Below, piece after piece: positions 24,783 to 32,865 of a DNA stretch of 64,000 nt. The first letter of the stretch is position 1. The number at the start of each line of letters is the position of its first letter. The notes beneath the pieces are model-generated. The model did no database searches, was not told where the DNA came from, and saw only the letters and a list, made by a program, of their open reading frames with translations. Origin of the DNA: Amarolinea aalborgensis (GTDB lineage: Bacteria > Chloroflexota > Anaerolineae > SSC4 > Amarolineaceae); contig NZ_UETR01000007.1 of the NCBI RefSeq assembly GCF_900491745.1, positions 186,001 to 250,000 on the forward strand. The letters are read 5' to 3'. A program made the position numbers and the translations under genes.

Positions 24783-26018
24783 CTACAGGTCATCTTCGAT
24801 AGGCTCGAAGCGGCGCTGAGTCAGCCGGTGCAGCCAGAGGTAGCCGATCACCGCCACGGCCGATACGATTCCGGCTGCATACCAAACCCAGTTGGGATCG
24901 TAATTGTCCAAAATCAAGCCAGCGGCGGCCGCGCCCACGGTGGACGGGATGGCGTGCGCCAGGTCATGGAAGGCCATATACCGTCCGCGCAGTTCAGCCG
25001 GCGCAAAACGGGCCGCCAGCATGGCGCCGACCGGCATCACGATCATCTCGCCGAAGGTGATGATGAGAATCGCCGCCACGAAGAGCGCGTAGCTGGCCAC
25101 AAAGCCAAACAGCGTGAACCCCACCAGGTAAAGGAACGTTCCGAACGCCATCATCAGCATGGCCGGACGGCCTTTGATGCGGCGCGTCACCCAGAATTGC
25201 AGCAGCACCACGGTCAGCGCGTCCAGGCTGAGCAGCAGCCCATAGCCGCGATCGGGTACGCCATGCACGTCGCGCAGATAGACCGCCAGAGTGTTGTACA
25301 TTTGCTGGTAGACGAGCAGCATCAGCATAGAGACCACGAGATAAGCAATGAAGAGCTTGTCTCTGGCTACGATGCCATAGCCCGCCAGGGTGGCCAGGAT
25401 GCTCTCGCTGTTGGCGTCGTCGTTGGCGCTGGGCGCCGGTCGCGTCTCAGGAATCAAGCGGTAGACGATGAACCCGGTGATGGTGCTGGCAACGGCATCG
25501 GCCAGGAACAGCAGCAGATAGGATCGCGTCGCCAGCAGGCCGCCGATGGTCGGCCCCACGACCCAGGCCAGGTTGGCTGCCACGCGCAGGACGCCAAAGC
25601 CTTCGCTGCGCTGCTCATCCGGCAGCATGTCGGCCACCATCGCCTGATGAGCTGGGCTGGCGATGTTGCCCAGAAAGCCGACCACCACGGCCAGCGCGTA
25701 GAAGGCGGACAGATTGTCCTGCAGCCCCATGACCACACTACCTAGCGCGCTAAACAGCAGCCCGAAGAGAATGATGCTGCGCCGGCCCATGCGATCGGTC
25801 AAGGCGCCGCCCACCACGCTGCCGACGAGACCAGATACGGCGAAAAGACCGATCAGGATGCCAGCCTCGGTCATACCGACTTGAAAACGCCGCGTGACAT
25901 AGAGCGTGAAGAAGGGAAAGAGAATCGTACCACCGAGACGGTCAATGATCACAGTGATGATGAGAATGCGGAACTTGAGCGGGAATTCCTGAAACGAACG
26001 GATGAGGTTTCTCAACAT
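24783..26018 (-). CDS. MFS transporter (multidrug-resistance type)
   Basis: A 411-residue, 12-helix major-facilitator protein. It has the loop 2-3 motif GGALTDRMGRRSIILFG (about residue 75), SPAHQAMVADMLPDEQRSEGFGVLR, and the loop 8-9 region. Style matches small MDR-type exporters of the YfcJ/MdtH kind. It precedes the sugar-kinase gene by 115 bp. The start is likely leaderless: on the minus strand a perfect TATAAT (26030..26025) lies only 6 nt before the ATG and no SD is present. The substrate is unknown. Confidence 0.88.
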   Translation of the reverse strand: MLRNLIRSFQEFPLKFRILIITVIIDRLGGTILFPFFTLYVTRRFQVGMTEAGILIGLFAVSGLVGSVVGGALTDRMGRRSIILFGLLFSALGSVVMGLQDNLSAFYALAVVVGFLGNIASPAHQAMVADMLPDEQRSEGFGVLRVAANLAWVVGPTIGGLLATRSYLLLFLADAVASTITGFIVYRLIPETRPAPSANDDANSESILATLAGYGIVARDKLFIAYLVVSMLMLLVYQQMYNTLAVYLRDVHGVPDRGYGLLLSLDALTVVLLQFWVTRRIKGRPAMLMMAFGTFLYLVGFTLFGFVASYALFVAAILIITFGEMIVMPVGAMLAARFAPAELRGRYMAFHDLAHAIPSTVGAAAAGLILDNYDPNWVWYAAGIVSAVAVIGYLWLHRLTQRRFEPIEDDL

Positions 26019-26024
26019 GAATGG

Positions 26025-26030
26025 ATTATA
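26025..26030 (-). promoter_or_regulatory. -10 box TATAAT directly before the MFS ATG (leaderless)
   Basis: TATAAT is followed by CCATTC and then the ATG at 26018, so transcription should begin on or next to the start codon. No good -35 hexamer is visible at 17 nt. Confidence 0.55.
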
Positions 26031-26045
26031 CCATGATATCGGTCA

Positions 26046-27896
26046 TTAAGATGGTTGTTGCGACAAGTTCGGCTCACAGGTTGCTGCGGCGCCGCGCCCG
26101 CGCGCGGCGCGCGTCGCGGCATCGCCGTACCAGCGCACGAAGAAATCATGCAACTGCGTCGCATTGGTCACGCCTGCCAGATCCCAATCCACACCGGGCG
26201 CGGTGATGAAGAATGGGTAATCCTGCGGCCCCCCTAAACCGCCGTGCGTCGCCACGTGCTCCTCGAATCCCACCACCGAGCCGTCCGCGTACCAGTTACC
26301 GAGGAGCACCAGGTCGCCGCTGTGTGGAAAGCGCACCAGGCGGTCAATCTGCAGCAGTTCGGCCCCTGGATCGCCCAGATGCGGCAGCGTGTCTGCTAGT
26401 CGAGGGCTATCCAGACGCTGTACGCCGCGCGCGGTGATGCACACTGCGCGGCCCTGCTCGCGCCCCAACACCAGCCCAAAGCCGCGGTGAATGCGCAGCG
26501 CGCTCAGCAGATCGGGATAGAGGATGGCAATCTCACTGACGTCCATCTGCGCAGGGGTCACATTAAAGTAAACATGCGCCAGGCTGCCGGCCACGCGCAC
26601 CACCACGTCGCTGCGCCGGGCCAGGTCATAGTCAATCTGCACCTCTGGATCTTGGGGCAAGCCGCGACGCAGCGCGCGGCGCAGAAGCCGGAGCAAGCGC
26701 TGACTGTACGGCGGCGCATGCGCTTCGACAGCCTGCAGCTCGCTGTGCAGTAGTTCATCCTGCATCGAAGCCCAAGGCGCCTGTCCGCCCTGCACATCCA
26801 CTACAGCCTCGCCCACATGCGTGCGCACGAAGTCGCCGAGCGTTTGCTGAAAAAGTTCCTCGAAGGGCCGGCAGCGGCTCATGCCATGATCCGAGAAAAT
26901 GAAGAGATCATAGGCGCGCCGGTGTCGGAACTGACGGCGGATCTGGTCAAGTTCATGGACGCACGCATCAATGCTGCGCAGGGCGCGCAGCGCTTCGGCA
27001 GACAACACGCCATGATGGTGGGCGCGATCATCGTAGCCGTAGTAGTCCGTGTAGATGGCAGGGACGCCGCGATAGATGTCTAGCGCGACGGCAAAGGTCT
27101 GAATCTCACGGAAGAGGACATTGAGCGTCACCGGCGCCAGCGGTGAAAGCAGCGTCGCCAGCGGGGACGTCAGACCGCGCCAGATGCGGCGCAGCCGCGC
27201 CGCCGGCGGCCCAGCCTTGTGTCGGCTGCGCAGCCGGGCGCGCAGGGTGCGGGCATATTCGCTCAGCGCCAGCCACAGCGCGCGCAGCGAACGGCGCGGC
27301 GTGAGTAAAAAGATCAAGAAGAAGAACGAGCCGCGCAGATTCTGGCTCAGATGCTGACGATTGAGCGAGGACAGGGTCAGGATCGAGGTGCGCGCATGGC
27401 CGTCGAAGAGGTTGAAGTAGCTGGAGCCGCCAGTCAAGATGCCGTAACGCCCGGCGCTGAGCCGATCTTGCAGGCGCTGCAAATGCGCCGGCACTTTGCA
27501 GACAACGGTATGTCCGCTCTCTTTTTCGAACCAGCGGAAGGACGGAATGTCCCAGTTATTGCCAAACAGCAATCCCGCCTGCACCGCGGGTGTGCTGCTG
27601 GGCAGGCCGCAGCGCCAGCGCTGCAGACGAAAGCCCTCACGCGTGATTAACCGGTTGAGGTGCGGCATCGCGCCACGTGCGAGCGCATCCAGCAAATAGC
27701 GATGCGCAAGCCCGTCAATCTGGATGATGAGGAAACCTCGGCGCCCATCACCGGGCATGACGCCGCCGCCCAGGCGTGAAGCGAGCGCCCCGTATTTGCG
27801 GCTGTAGTACCACGTAGCGAGCGAGGTCAGCCAATCAATCAGGCGTTGCACGAGCCAAGCCACTTGCATGATGACATTATGGGCGGAAACGCTCAT
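26046..27896 (-). CDS. Alkaline phosphatase superfamily protein (phosphodiesterase-like)
   Basis: A 616-residue protein. A short N-terminal amphipathic or membrane region is followed by GFLIIQIDGLAHRYLLDALARGAMPHL, the metal-binding Asp region of type I phosphodiesterases/nucleotide pyrophosphatases. The probable catalytic Ser/Thr area is PSSTPAVQAG. Other metal-ligand segments are YTDYYGYDDRAHHHG and IFSDHGMS. A basic stretch near residues 205-235 is unlike typical NPPs, and a hydrophobic segment is near residue 190. It may act on phospholipid or glycan phosphates; the substrate is unknown. The SD (AGGAG) is about 14 nt from the ATG. Confidence 0.82.
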   Translation of the reverse strand: MSVSAHNVIMQVAWLVQRLIDWLTSLATWYYSRKYGALASRLGGGVMPGDGRRGFLIIQIDGLAHRYLLDALARGAMPHLNRLITREGFRLQRWRCGLPSSTPAVQAGLLFGNNWDIPSFRWFEKESGHTVVCKVPAHLQRLQDRLSAGRYGILTGGSSYFNLFDGHARTSILTLSSLNRQHLSQNLRGSFFFLIFLLTPRRSLRALWLALSEYARTLRARLRSRHKAGPPAARLRRIWRGLTSPLATLLSPLAPVTLNVLFREIQTFAVALDIYRGVPAIYTDYYGYDDRAHHHGVLSAEALRALRSIDACVHELDQIRRQFRHRRAYDLFIFSDHGMSRCRPFEELFQQTLGDFVRTHVGEAVVDVQGGQAPWASMQDELLHSELQAVEAHAPPYSQRLLRLLRRALRRGLPQDPEVQIDYDLARRSDVVVRVAGSLAHVYFNVTPAQMDVSEIAILYPDLLSALRIHRGFGLVLGREQGRAVCITARGVQRLDSPRLADTLPHLGDPGAELLQIDRLVRFPHSGDLVLLGNWYADGSVVGFEEHVATHGGLGGPQDYPFFITAPGVDWDLAGVTNATQLHDFFVRWYGDAATRAARGRGAAATCEPNLSQQPS

Positions 27897-27966
27897 TTGA
27901 GCAAAATCAGCTCCTCTCTGGCGATTGGGCCAGGCAAGGTGACTAGAAAGTGAACAAGTTTTGGCC

Positions 27967-27996
27967 TTGCGCTTGAGGGTGCAAGCAAGCTATACT
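27967..27996 (+). promoter_or_regulatory. Possible promoter of the SnoaL-like gene
   Basis: TTGCGC at 27967..27972, 18 nt, TATACT at 27991..27996, and an ATG with a good SD 40 nt downstream. Confidence 0.4.
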
Positions 27997-28035
27997 GCAT
28001 TTAACGTGCCTGATACGTGAGATAGGGAGGAACGG

Positions 28036-28485
28036 ATGGTAGACCCTGCATATGAAAAGGATCATTCAATGCCTGAAATCGTGACCCGATTGCTGGACGC
28101 CTGGAACAGTCATGACATTGAGCAGACGGTGGGCTTGTATGGCCCCGATCATGTCGTGATTGATATTGCGGAGGCGAGGACCTTACATGGGGTGGAAGGC
28201 ATTCGCCAATCGCTGAGTCGCTATTTTCAGGCGTTTCCCGATTTGAGCTTCCGGGCCGATGAGGTCCTGGTGGATGGCACGCGTGTAACCCTGGTCTGGA
28301 CTGCCCACGGTACACATGGCGGCGCCATCATGCACATCCCGCCGACAGGGCGCCGCGTCACCGTGCGCGGCGTCACGCTGTTGACGATTGACGGCGATTC
28401 GGTGCGCCGCAGCGAATCGTTGTGGGATGTGGCCGGCCTGCTGCGGGCCATCGGATTACTGCCTGAGTTGAACCAGGACGCCTAG
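28036..28485 (+). CDS. SnoaL-like ester-cyclase-family protein (NTF2 fold)
   Basis: A 149-residue cone-fold protein. ITRL-type opening LLDAWNSHDIEQTVGLYGPDHVVID, then GVEGIRQSLSRYFQAFPDLSF and PPTGRRVTVRGVTLLTIDGDSV are typical of SnoaL_2/polyketide-cyclase-like proteins. Members range from cyclases to proteins of unknown activity, so no reaction is assigned. The start is firm: GGGAGG lies 5 nt before the ATG. It is followed 43 bp later by the next plus-strand gene. Confidence 0.85.
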   Translation: MVDPAYEKDHSMPEIVTRLLDAWNSHDIEQTVGLYGPDHVVIDIAEARTLHGVEGIRQSLSRYFQAFPDLSFRADEVLVDGTRVTLVWTAHGTHGGAIMHIPPTGRRVTVRGVTLLTIDGDSVRRSESLWDVAGLLRAIGLLPELNQDA

Positions 28486-28528
28486 GTCGCAGCCCGCACG
28501 GCCTGAGATTTGCCGGAGGATGAGATTG

Positions 28529-29125
28529 ATGACCCGTATGACTGAAGCCGCGCCAGCCTCAGCTGCCAGGCGCCTGCGTTTCAATCCAGAGCGTGTGGCC
28601 TACTTCGAGGCCGCCGGCTGGCGTGCGTACTATGACCGTCAGTGGCTGAAGCTGCTGCGCCTGATTGTGGCCTTGTGCCAGGAGCAATTTCGGATTCCGT
28701 TTCCCACGTCGCTGCTGGCAGCCTATTTTGTGACCAGAGCCTCTGTGGCTTGGGCGCCGGTAAACCATGACATAGGAGTCGTACAGGCTTTCTACGAGAA
28801 ATTCTATCGCCTGGCGCGACGCTACTCTGGCCTGGATTTCGACCCGGCGCAGGCTGCGGCCCTCGAAACGCAGTACAATGAGGTGCATCGGCGGCTGGTT
28901 GGGCAGCCAGACAAGCGCGAGTTCATCGAGACGATGGTTCAATTGCACAGTGTGCTGTTTGGCATCACGCCCGGGCAGGCGCGTGCGTCGGCCGAGCTGC
29001 GCGTACGGGCAAACAACACGGTAGATCTGATCACCGGCCGCCTGTCCACCGACGTCGAGGGCGACTGGGCCAAGCTGGAAGAATACCTGCGCCAATGCTA
29101 TCGCTCTATCGCGCAGGCGATGTAA
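28529..29125 (+). CDS. Conserved-looking hypothetical protein
   Basis: I do not recognise a family. The ~198-residue protein is mostly helical with no signal peptide. Notable parts are a hydrophobic patch LKLLRLIVALCQEQFRIPFP (about residues 40-60) and a C-terminal segment ELRVRANNTVDLITGRLSTD. The start at 28529 is chosen because GGAGG stands 9 nt upstream; an in-frame ATG at 28520 overlaps the SD. GC content and codon use match the neighbours. It ends about 90 bp before pyrC, and the pyrC promoter overlaps its 3' flank. Confidence 0.7.
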   Translation: MTRMTEAAPASAARRLRFNPERVAYFEAAGWRAYYDRQWLKLLRLIVALCQEQFRIPFPTSLLAAYFVTRASVAWAPVNHDIGVVQAFYEKFYRLARRYSGLDFDPAQAAALETQYNEVHRRLVGQPDKREFIETMVQLHSVLFGITPGQARASAELRVRANNTVDLITGRLSTDVEGDWAKLEEYLRQCYRSIAQAM

Positions 29126-29135
29126 AAAAGCACGT

Positions 29136-29164
29136 TTGCCAAAACGATTTGCCAATGGTAGAAT
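29136..29164 (+). promoter_or_regulatory. Promoter of the pyrimidine operon
   Basis: TTGCCA at 29136..29141, exactly 17 nt, TAGAAT at 29159..29164. It lies just before pyrC. TTGCCA occurs twice here (again at 29149). Confidence 0.6.
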
Positions 29165-29213
29165 AGCCTAACTCCCCCCGCTGGAGCCTACGAACTGGTC
29201 ATGGTTCGTAAGT

Positions 29214-30299
29214 ATGAATCATTGCAGGAAGTGCATGGACGCCATTCGCCTGCCGGGCCTGGTGGACGTGCATGTCCATCTGCGCGAACCCGGCTACGAA
29301 CACAAAGAGACGCTACGCACCGGGACGCAGGCTGCCCTGGCCGGGGGCATTACCACCGTTCTTGAGATGCCCAATACGTCGCCGCCCACGGCGACGCTCG
29401 ATCTTCTGCGCAACAAGACCCAACGCGCGGCCACCTCGGTGGTTTGCGACGTTGGGTTTTTTCTAGGCGCAACGCGCGATACCGATCCACTCGCCACGGC
29501 GGCCGCTGCCCCCCACGCTTGCGGCCTCAAAATTTACGTGAGTGAAACATTCGGCTCTCTGCGCCTGGACGATCTGGCCCAGTTGATGGCCTTTTTTCGA
29601 GCCTGGCCCGGCCCTGGGCCGATTGCGGTTCATGCGGAAGGGCTGACGTTGGCGACTTGCCTGGCGCTGGCCCAACTCTACGGCCAACGTCTGCACGTCT
29701 GTCATGTCAGCCGGCGCAGTGAGATCGAGCTGATTCGTCGCGCCAAGCAGCACGGCGCTGCGGTCACGTGCGAAGTCACGCCGCATCACCTATGGCTGTG
29801 CGAGGACGACCTGCCGCGCCTGGCTACCCGAGGCCAGATGAAGCCTCCCCTGGCCTCGGCGGCCGATCGGGCTGCGCTCTGGGCGCACCTGGATGTGATT
29901 GACTGCTTCGCGACGGACCACGCGCCGCATTCCCTGGCCGAAAAGAACAGCCCACAGTCGCCGCCTGGCGTTCCTGGGCTGGAGACAATGCTTCCCTTGC
30001 TGCTCACCGCCGTGTACGAGGGGCGCCTGACCCTGGACGACATCATCGCCCGGCTGCACACCAATCCCACGCGCATTTTTCACCTGCCCATCAGCGCCTC
30101 CACTTGGGTTGACGTGGATCCCCATGCCGTCTACGACGTGCCCGATCGTGGTTTTCAAACCTTGTGCGACTGGAGTCCGTTCAGTGGCTTCACGGTGCAT
30201 GGCGCCGTGCGCCAGGTTGCCCTCCGCAACCAGATCGTTTTCGCAGACGGCGCGGTGCGCGCCGCGCCAGGCTGTGGCCGCGTCCTGGCGAACTTATAA
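29214..30299 (+). CDS. pyrC: Dihydroorotase, CAD-like
   Basis: Cyclises carbamoyl-aspartate to dihydroorotate in pyrimidine synthesis. The zinc-binding HxH is in LPGLVDVHVHLREPGYEHKE. The carboxylated-lysine site is GLKIYVSETF and further ligands are CHVSR, TPHHLWL and CFATDHAPH. The product (361 residues) is shorter than typical bacterial PyrC class I and lacks most of the N-terminal beta-sandwich. Many segments recall the DHO domain of animal CAD (LKxYxxETF, PGLETMLPLLLTAVxEGRL, NPxRIFHLP). Start is uncertain: ATG 29214 has no SD; ATG 29235 has AGGAAG only 3 nt away. It lies 27 bp upstream of pyrB. Confidence 0.93.
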   Translation: MNHCRKCMDAIRLPGLVDVHVHLREPGYEHKETLRTGTQAALAGGITTVLEMPNTSPPTATLDLLRNKTQRAATSVVCDVGFFLGATRDTDPLATAAAAPHACGLKIYVSETFGSLRLDDLAQLMAFFRAWPGPGPIAVHAEGLTLATCLALAQLYGQRLHVCHVSRRSEIELIRRAKQHGAAVTCEVTPHHLWLCEDDLPRLATRGQMKPPLASAADRAALWAHLDVIDCFATDHAPHSLAEKNSPQSPPGVPGLETMLPLLLTAVYEGRLTLDDIIARLHTNPTRIFHLPISASTWVDVDPHAVYDVPDRGFQTLCDWSPFSGFTVHGAVRQVALRNQIVFADGAVRAAPGCGRVLANL

Positions 30300-30326
30300 T
30301 CTGTCCGTGAGTTGAGAGGTTCAATC

Positions 30327-31268
30327 GTGCCGCACTCATCCAATGGCTGGTTCGGCCAGCATGTGTTGTCAGTCAACCAGTTCAACCGCTCCAAGCTAGA
30401 GCACATCTTCGAAGTAGCGCACAGTATGCGCTCCATGGTCGAGCGTTTTGGCACCGCCGATATGCTGCACGGCCATGTCTTGGCCAACCTGTTCTACGAG
30501 CCAAGCACCCGCACCTCGTCATCCTTCAACGCCGCGATGGTGCGCCTGGGCGGCCGCGTCCTCAGCATCAACGAGGTGGTTTATTCCTCTGTCAGCAAAG
30601 GCGAGTCGTTGCCTGACACCGTGCGCACCCTGGAATGTTATGCGGATGTCATCGTTCTGCGTCACCCGGAGGTCGGCGCCGCCGCCACCGCTGCGCGCTA
30701 CGCCCATGTCCCGATCATCAATGCCGGCGACGGCGTCGGCGAACACCCCACCCAGGCGCTGCTCGATCTCTTTACGATTCAAGAAGAATTGGGCCGCGTG
30801 GATGGATTGAAGGTGGCGATGGTCGGCGATCTGAAGTACGGCCGCACTGTCCATTCATTGACGCGCCTGCTGACGCAGTATCATGTGGAGTTGGTATTCG
30901 TATCGCCAGACATGCTCAAGCTGCCGCCTGAAATCGTTGCCGAAGTGCACAGCGCCGGCCTCGCCTACCGTGAAACGGACGATATTCATAACATCATTGG
31001 CGATGCTGATGTGCTCTACGTCACGCGTGTGCAGAAGGAACGTTTCAGCGACCTGGCGCTCTACGACGTGGTCAAGGAACATTATGTCGTGGATCCGACC
31101 TTGATGGCGCGGGCCAAAGAGGAGATGATCGTGATGCACCCCCTCCCGCGTGTCGGCGAGATTGCCTATGCCGTGGATGATGATCCGCGCGCAGCCTATT
31201 TCCGCCAGATGCGCAACGGCATGTACATCCGCATGGCGCTGCTGGCCGCCGTTCTGGGTAAAGCGTAG
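30327..31268 (+). CDS. pyrB: Aspartate carbamoyltransferase catalytic subunit
   Basis: Joins carbamoyl phosphate and aspartate. The ~313-residue protein has the carbamoyl-phosphate loop FYEPSTRTSSSF (residues 57-68). It also has the KGESLPDTVRTL loop, GEHPTQALLD, the aspartate-binding DVLYVTRVQKERF, and MHPLPRVGEI at the end. A GTG at 30327 with GAGAGG at good spacing is preferred over a TTG at 30312. No pyrI is present. The TAG stop is the last three bases of an 8-bp target duplication made by a MITE. Confidence 0.95.
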   Translation: MPHSSNGWFGQHVLSVNQFNRSKLEHIFEVAHSMRSMVERFGTADMLHGHVLANLFYEPSTRTSSSFNAAMVRLGGRVLSINEVVYSSVSKGESLPDTVRTLECYADVIVLRHPEVGAAATAARYAHVPIINAGDGVGEHPTQALLDLFTIQEELGRVDGLKVAMVGDLKYGRTVHSLTRLLTQYHVELVFVSPDMLKLPPEIVAEVHSAGLAYRETDDIHNIIGDADVLYVTRVQKERFSDLALYDVVKEHYVVDPTLMARAKEEMIVMHPLPRVGEIAYAVDDDPRAAYFRQMRNGMYIRMALLAAVLGKA

Positions 31269-31452
31269 GTAACTATTCAGGCGGCGCGCCGTGGCAAGGC
31301 AGCGATTGAAATCGCGCCTGATGGGCGTTCCGCCAGGCGTCCACCTGAGTGGACGCGGCGCCGGTCGGCTCCGGCCGACCTGGCGGCGGCACGCCCTTGC
31401 GGCCCGAATTCATTCGGCGGCTGCAGTCGGCGCAGGATGCCTGAATAGTTAC
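31269..31452. mobile_element. 184-bp MITE with IS66-like ends and 8-bp target duplication
   Basis: The ends are a perfect 14-bp inverted repeat: GTAACTATTCAGGC (31269..31282) and GCCTGAATAGTTAC (31439..31452). The flanks are the perfect 8-bp direct repeat AAGCGTAG (31261..31268 and 31453..31460). IS66-family elements make 8-bp duplications and have ends starting GTAA, so IS66 mobilisation is inferred. Inside are nested palindromes: GGGCGT/ACGCCC, CCGCCAGG/CCTGGCGG, GCGTCCAC-ctga-GTGGACGC (31337..31356) and GGTCGGC-tccg-GCCGACC (31363..31380), which would fold as a branched hairpin. There is no coding capacity. Confidence 0.9.
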
Positions 31453-31520
31453 AAGCGTAGTGCAAATTGCTCCTTGACCAATGACCCCGTCGTAATCGTG
31501 TGCGCAGAAAGGACACCATG

Positions 31521-32693
31521 ATGCCCAACCGACAGAAGACCATCGGTATTTTGACCGGTGGTGGCGATGTTCCAGGCCTGAATCCCGCGCTCAAAACCCT
31601 CGTCTACCGCGCGGCCGATGACAACTGCAGCGTGGTCGGTGTACGCCGCGGCTGGGGAGGCCTGTTGCATTACAATCCCAGTGAGCCATCCAGCCGGGAG
31701 AACCACATCGTCCCGCTCGATCGTCAAGCCGTGCGCACGGTGGATCGCACCGGCGGCACCTTCCTCCACACCAGCCGCACCAACCCGGCCCGGGTGAGCA
31801 ACGGCGATGTGCCCGCCTTCTTGCGCGATGCCAATTATGATCCGGCCGCTGATGCCAAGTATGACTTCACGCCGCACGTCTTGTCCAACCTGGAAAAGCT
31901 GGGCATTGACGCCCTGATTCCGATTGGCGGCGACGACACCTTGAGCTATGCCGAGCGGCTGCACCGCGAAGGTTTTCCGGTTGTCGCCATTCCCAAAACG
32001 ATGGACAACGATGTCTACGGCACCGACTACTGCATTGGCTTTTCGACCGCAGTCACGCGCAGCGTCAACTTCATTCACAACCTGCGCACCAGCGCCGGTT
32101 CGCACGAGCGTATTGCTGTGGTCGAACTGTTTGGCCGCAACTCCGGTGAGACATCCCTGATTTCTGCCTATTTGGCCGGCGTGGATCGCACGTTGATTTC
32201 CGAGGTGCCGTTTGAGGTCCACAAACTAGCGCAGATGGTGACGGCGGACAAGGCGTCCAATCCGAGCAACTACGCCATGGTCACCATCTCCGAGGGCGCC
32301 TCGATGCTCGGCGGCGAGGTGATTGAATACGGACAGGAAGACGCTTACGGTCATCGCAAGCTGGGCGGCATCGGCGAGAAGACGGCCGAGGCCTTGCAGG
32401 CGCTGACCGGCTCGCATATGATCTATCAGCCGCTCTCGTACCTCATGCGCTCTGGCGCACCCGATTCGCTCGACCTGATGGTCGCCTTCAACTACGCCAA
32501 TATGGCTATGGACCTGGTGGCCGAAGGCATGTCTGGGCGCATGGTGGCCTTGCAGGGCGGCACTTACACCCACATCCCCATCAGCACCATCATGCAGGGC
32601 AAGAAGCGCGTGGACGTGGATGAACTGTATGACATCAGCGAATATCGTCCCAAGGTGCGCCACGTCTTGGGTAAGCCAATGTTCCTATACTAG
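31521..32693 (+). CDS. pfp: 6-phosphofructokinase, PPi-dependent type
   Basis: Phosphorylates fructose-6-phosphate, reversibly when PPi is the donor. The ~390-residue protein has GILTGGGDVPGLN near residue 9. The donor site reads GGDDT (136-140) rather than GGDGS, and PKTMDND (158-164) rather than PGTIDND. Asp and Lys at these two places are the accepted marks of PPi-dependent enzymes. ATGs at 31518 and 31521 both follow AAAGGA; the second has better spacing. The gene lies just downstream of the MITE, in the middle of the pyr cluster. Confidence 0.9.
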   Translation: MPNRQKTIGILTGGGDVPGLNPALKTLVYRAADDNCSVVGVRRGWGGLLHYNPSEPSSRENHIVPLDRQAVRTVDRTGGTFLHTSRTNPARVSNGDVPAFLRDANYDPAADAKYDFTPHVLSNLEKLGIDALIPIGGDDTLSYAERLHREGFPVVAIPKTMDNDVYGTDYCIGFSTAVTRSVNFIHNLRTSAGSHERIAVVELFGRNSGETSLISAYLAGVDRTLISEVPFEVHKLAQMVTADKASNPSNYAMVTISEGASMLGGEVIEYGQEDAYGHRKLGGIGEKTAEALQALTGSHMIYQPLSYLMRSGAPDSLDLMVAFNYANMAMDLVAEGMSGRMVALQGGTYTHIPISTIMQGKKRVDVDELYDISEYRPKVRHVLGKPMFLY

Positions 32694-32865
32694 GCTAGGC
32701 CCTTCAGTTTGGTCGCGCGTGTGCGGGTTGTTGGGCAAATTGCCGCGATCGGTGTATCATCAGGTCAATCAACGGTTCATGTGGATTGCTGAGCCATTGT
32801 GCAGGTATGACGAAGGCGCCTGCACCGACGCTGCGCAGTTACATTTTTGATCAGGATGATTGCCG
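32694..32865 (+). promoter_or_regulatory. Upstream region of the restriction-modification genes, with a candidate promoter
   Basis: TTGGGC (32731..32736), 18 nt, TATCAT (32755..32760). Farther down lie a 7-bp inverted repeat GTGCAGG/CCTGCAC (32799..32825) and the SD AGGA before the ATG at 32866. No gene is seen in the 172 bp. Confidence 0.4.

Noticed and set aside
32799..32825. Inverted repeat GTGCAGG/CCTGCAC as a C-box of the restriction-modification system
   Set aside because: No controller (C) protein gene is present and the symmetry does not match known C-boxes.
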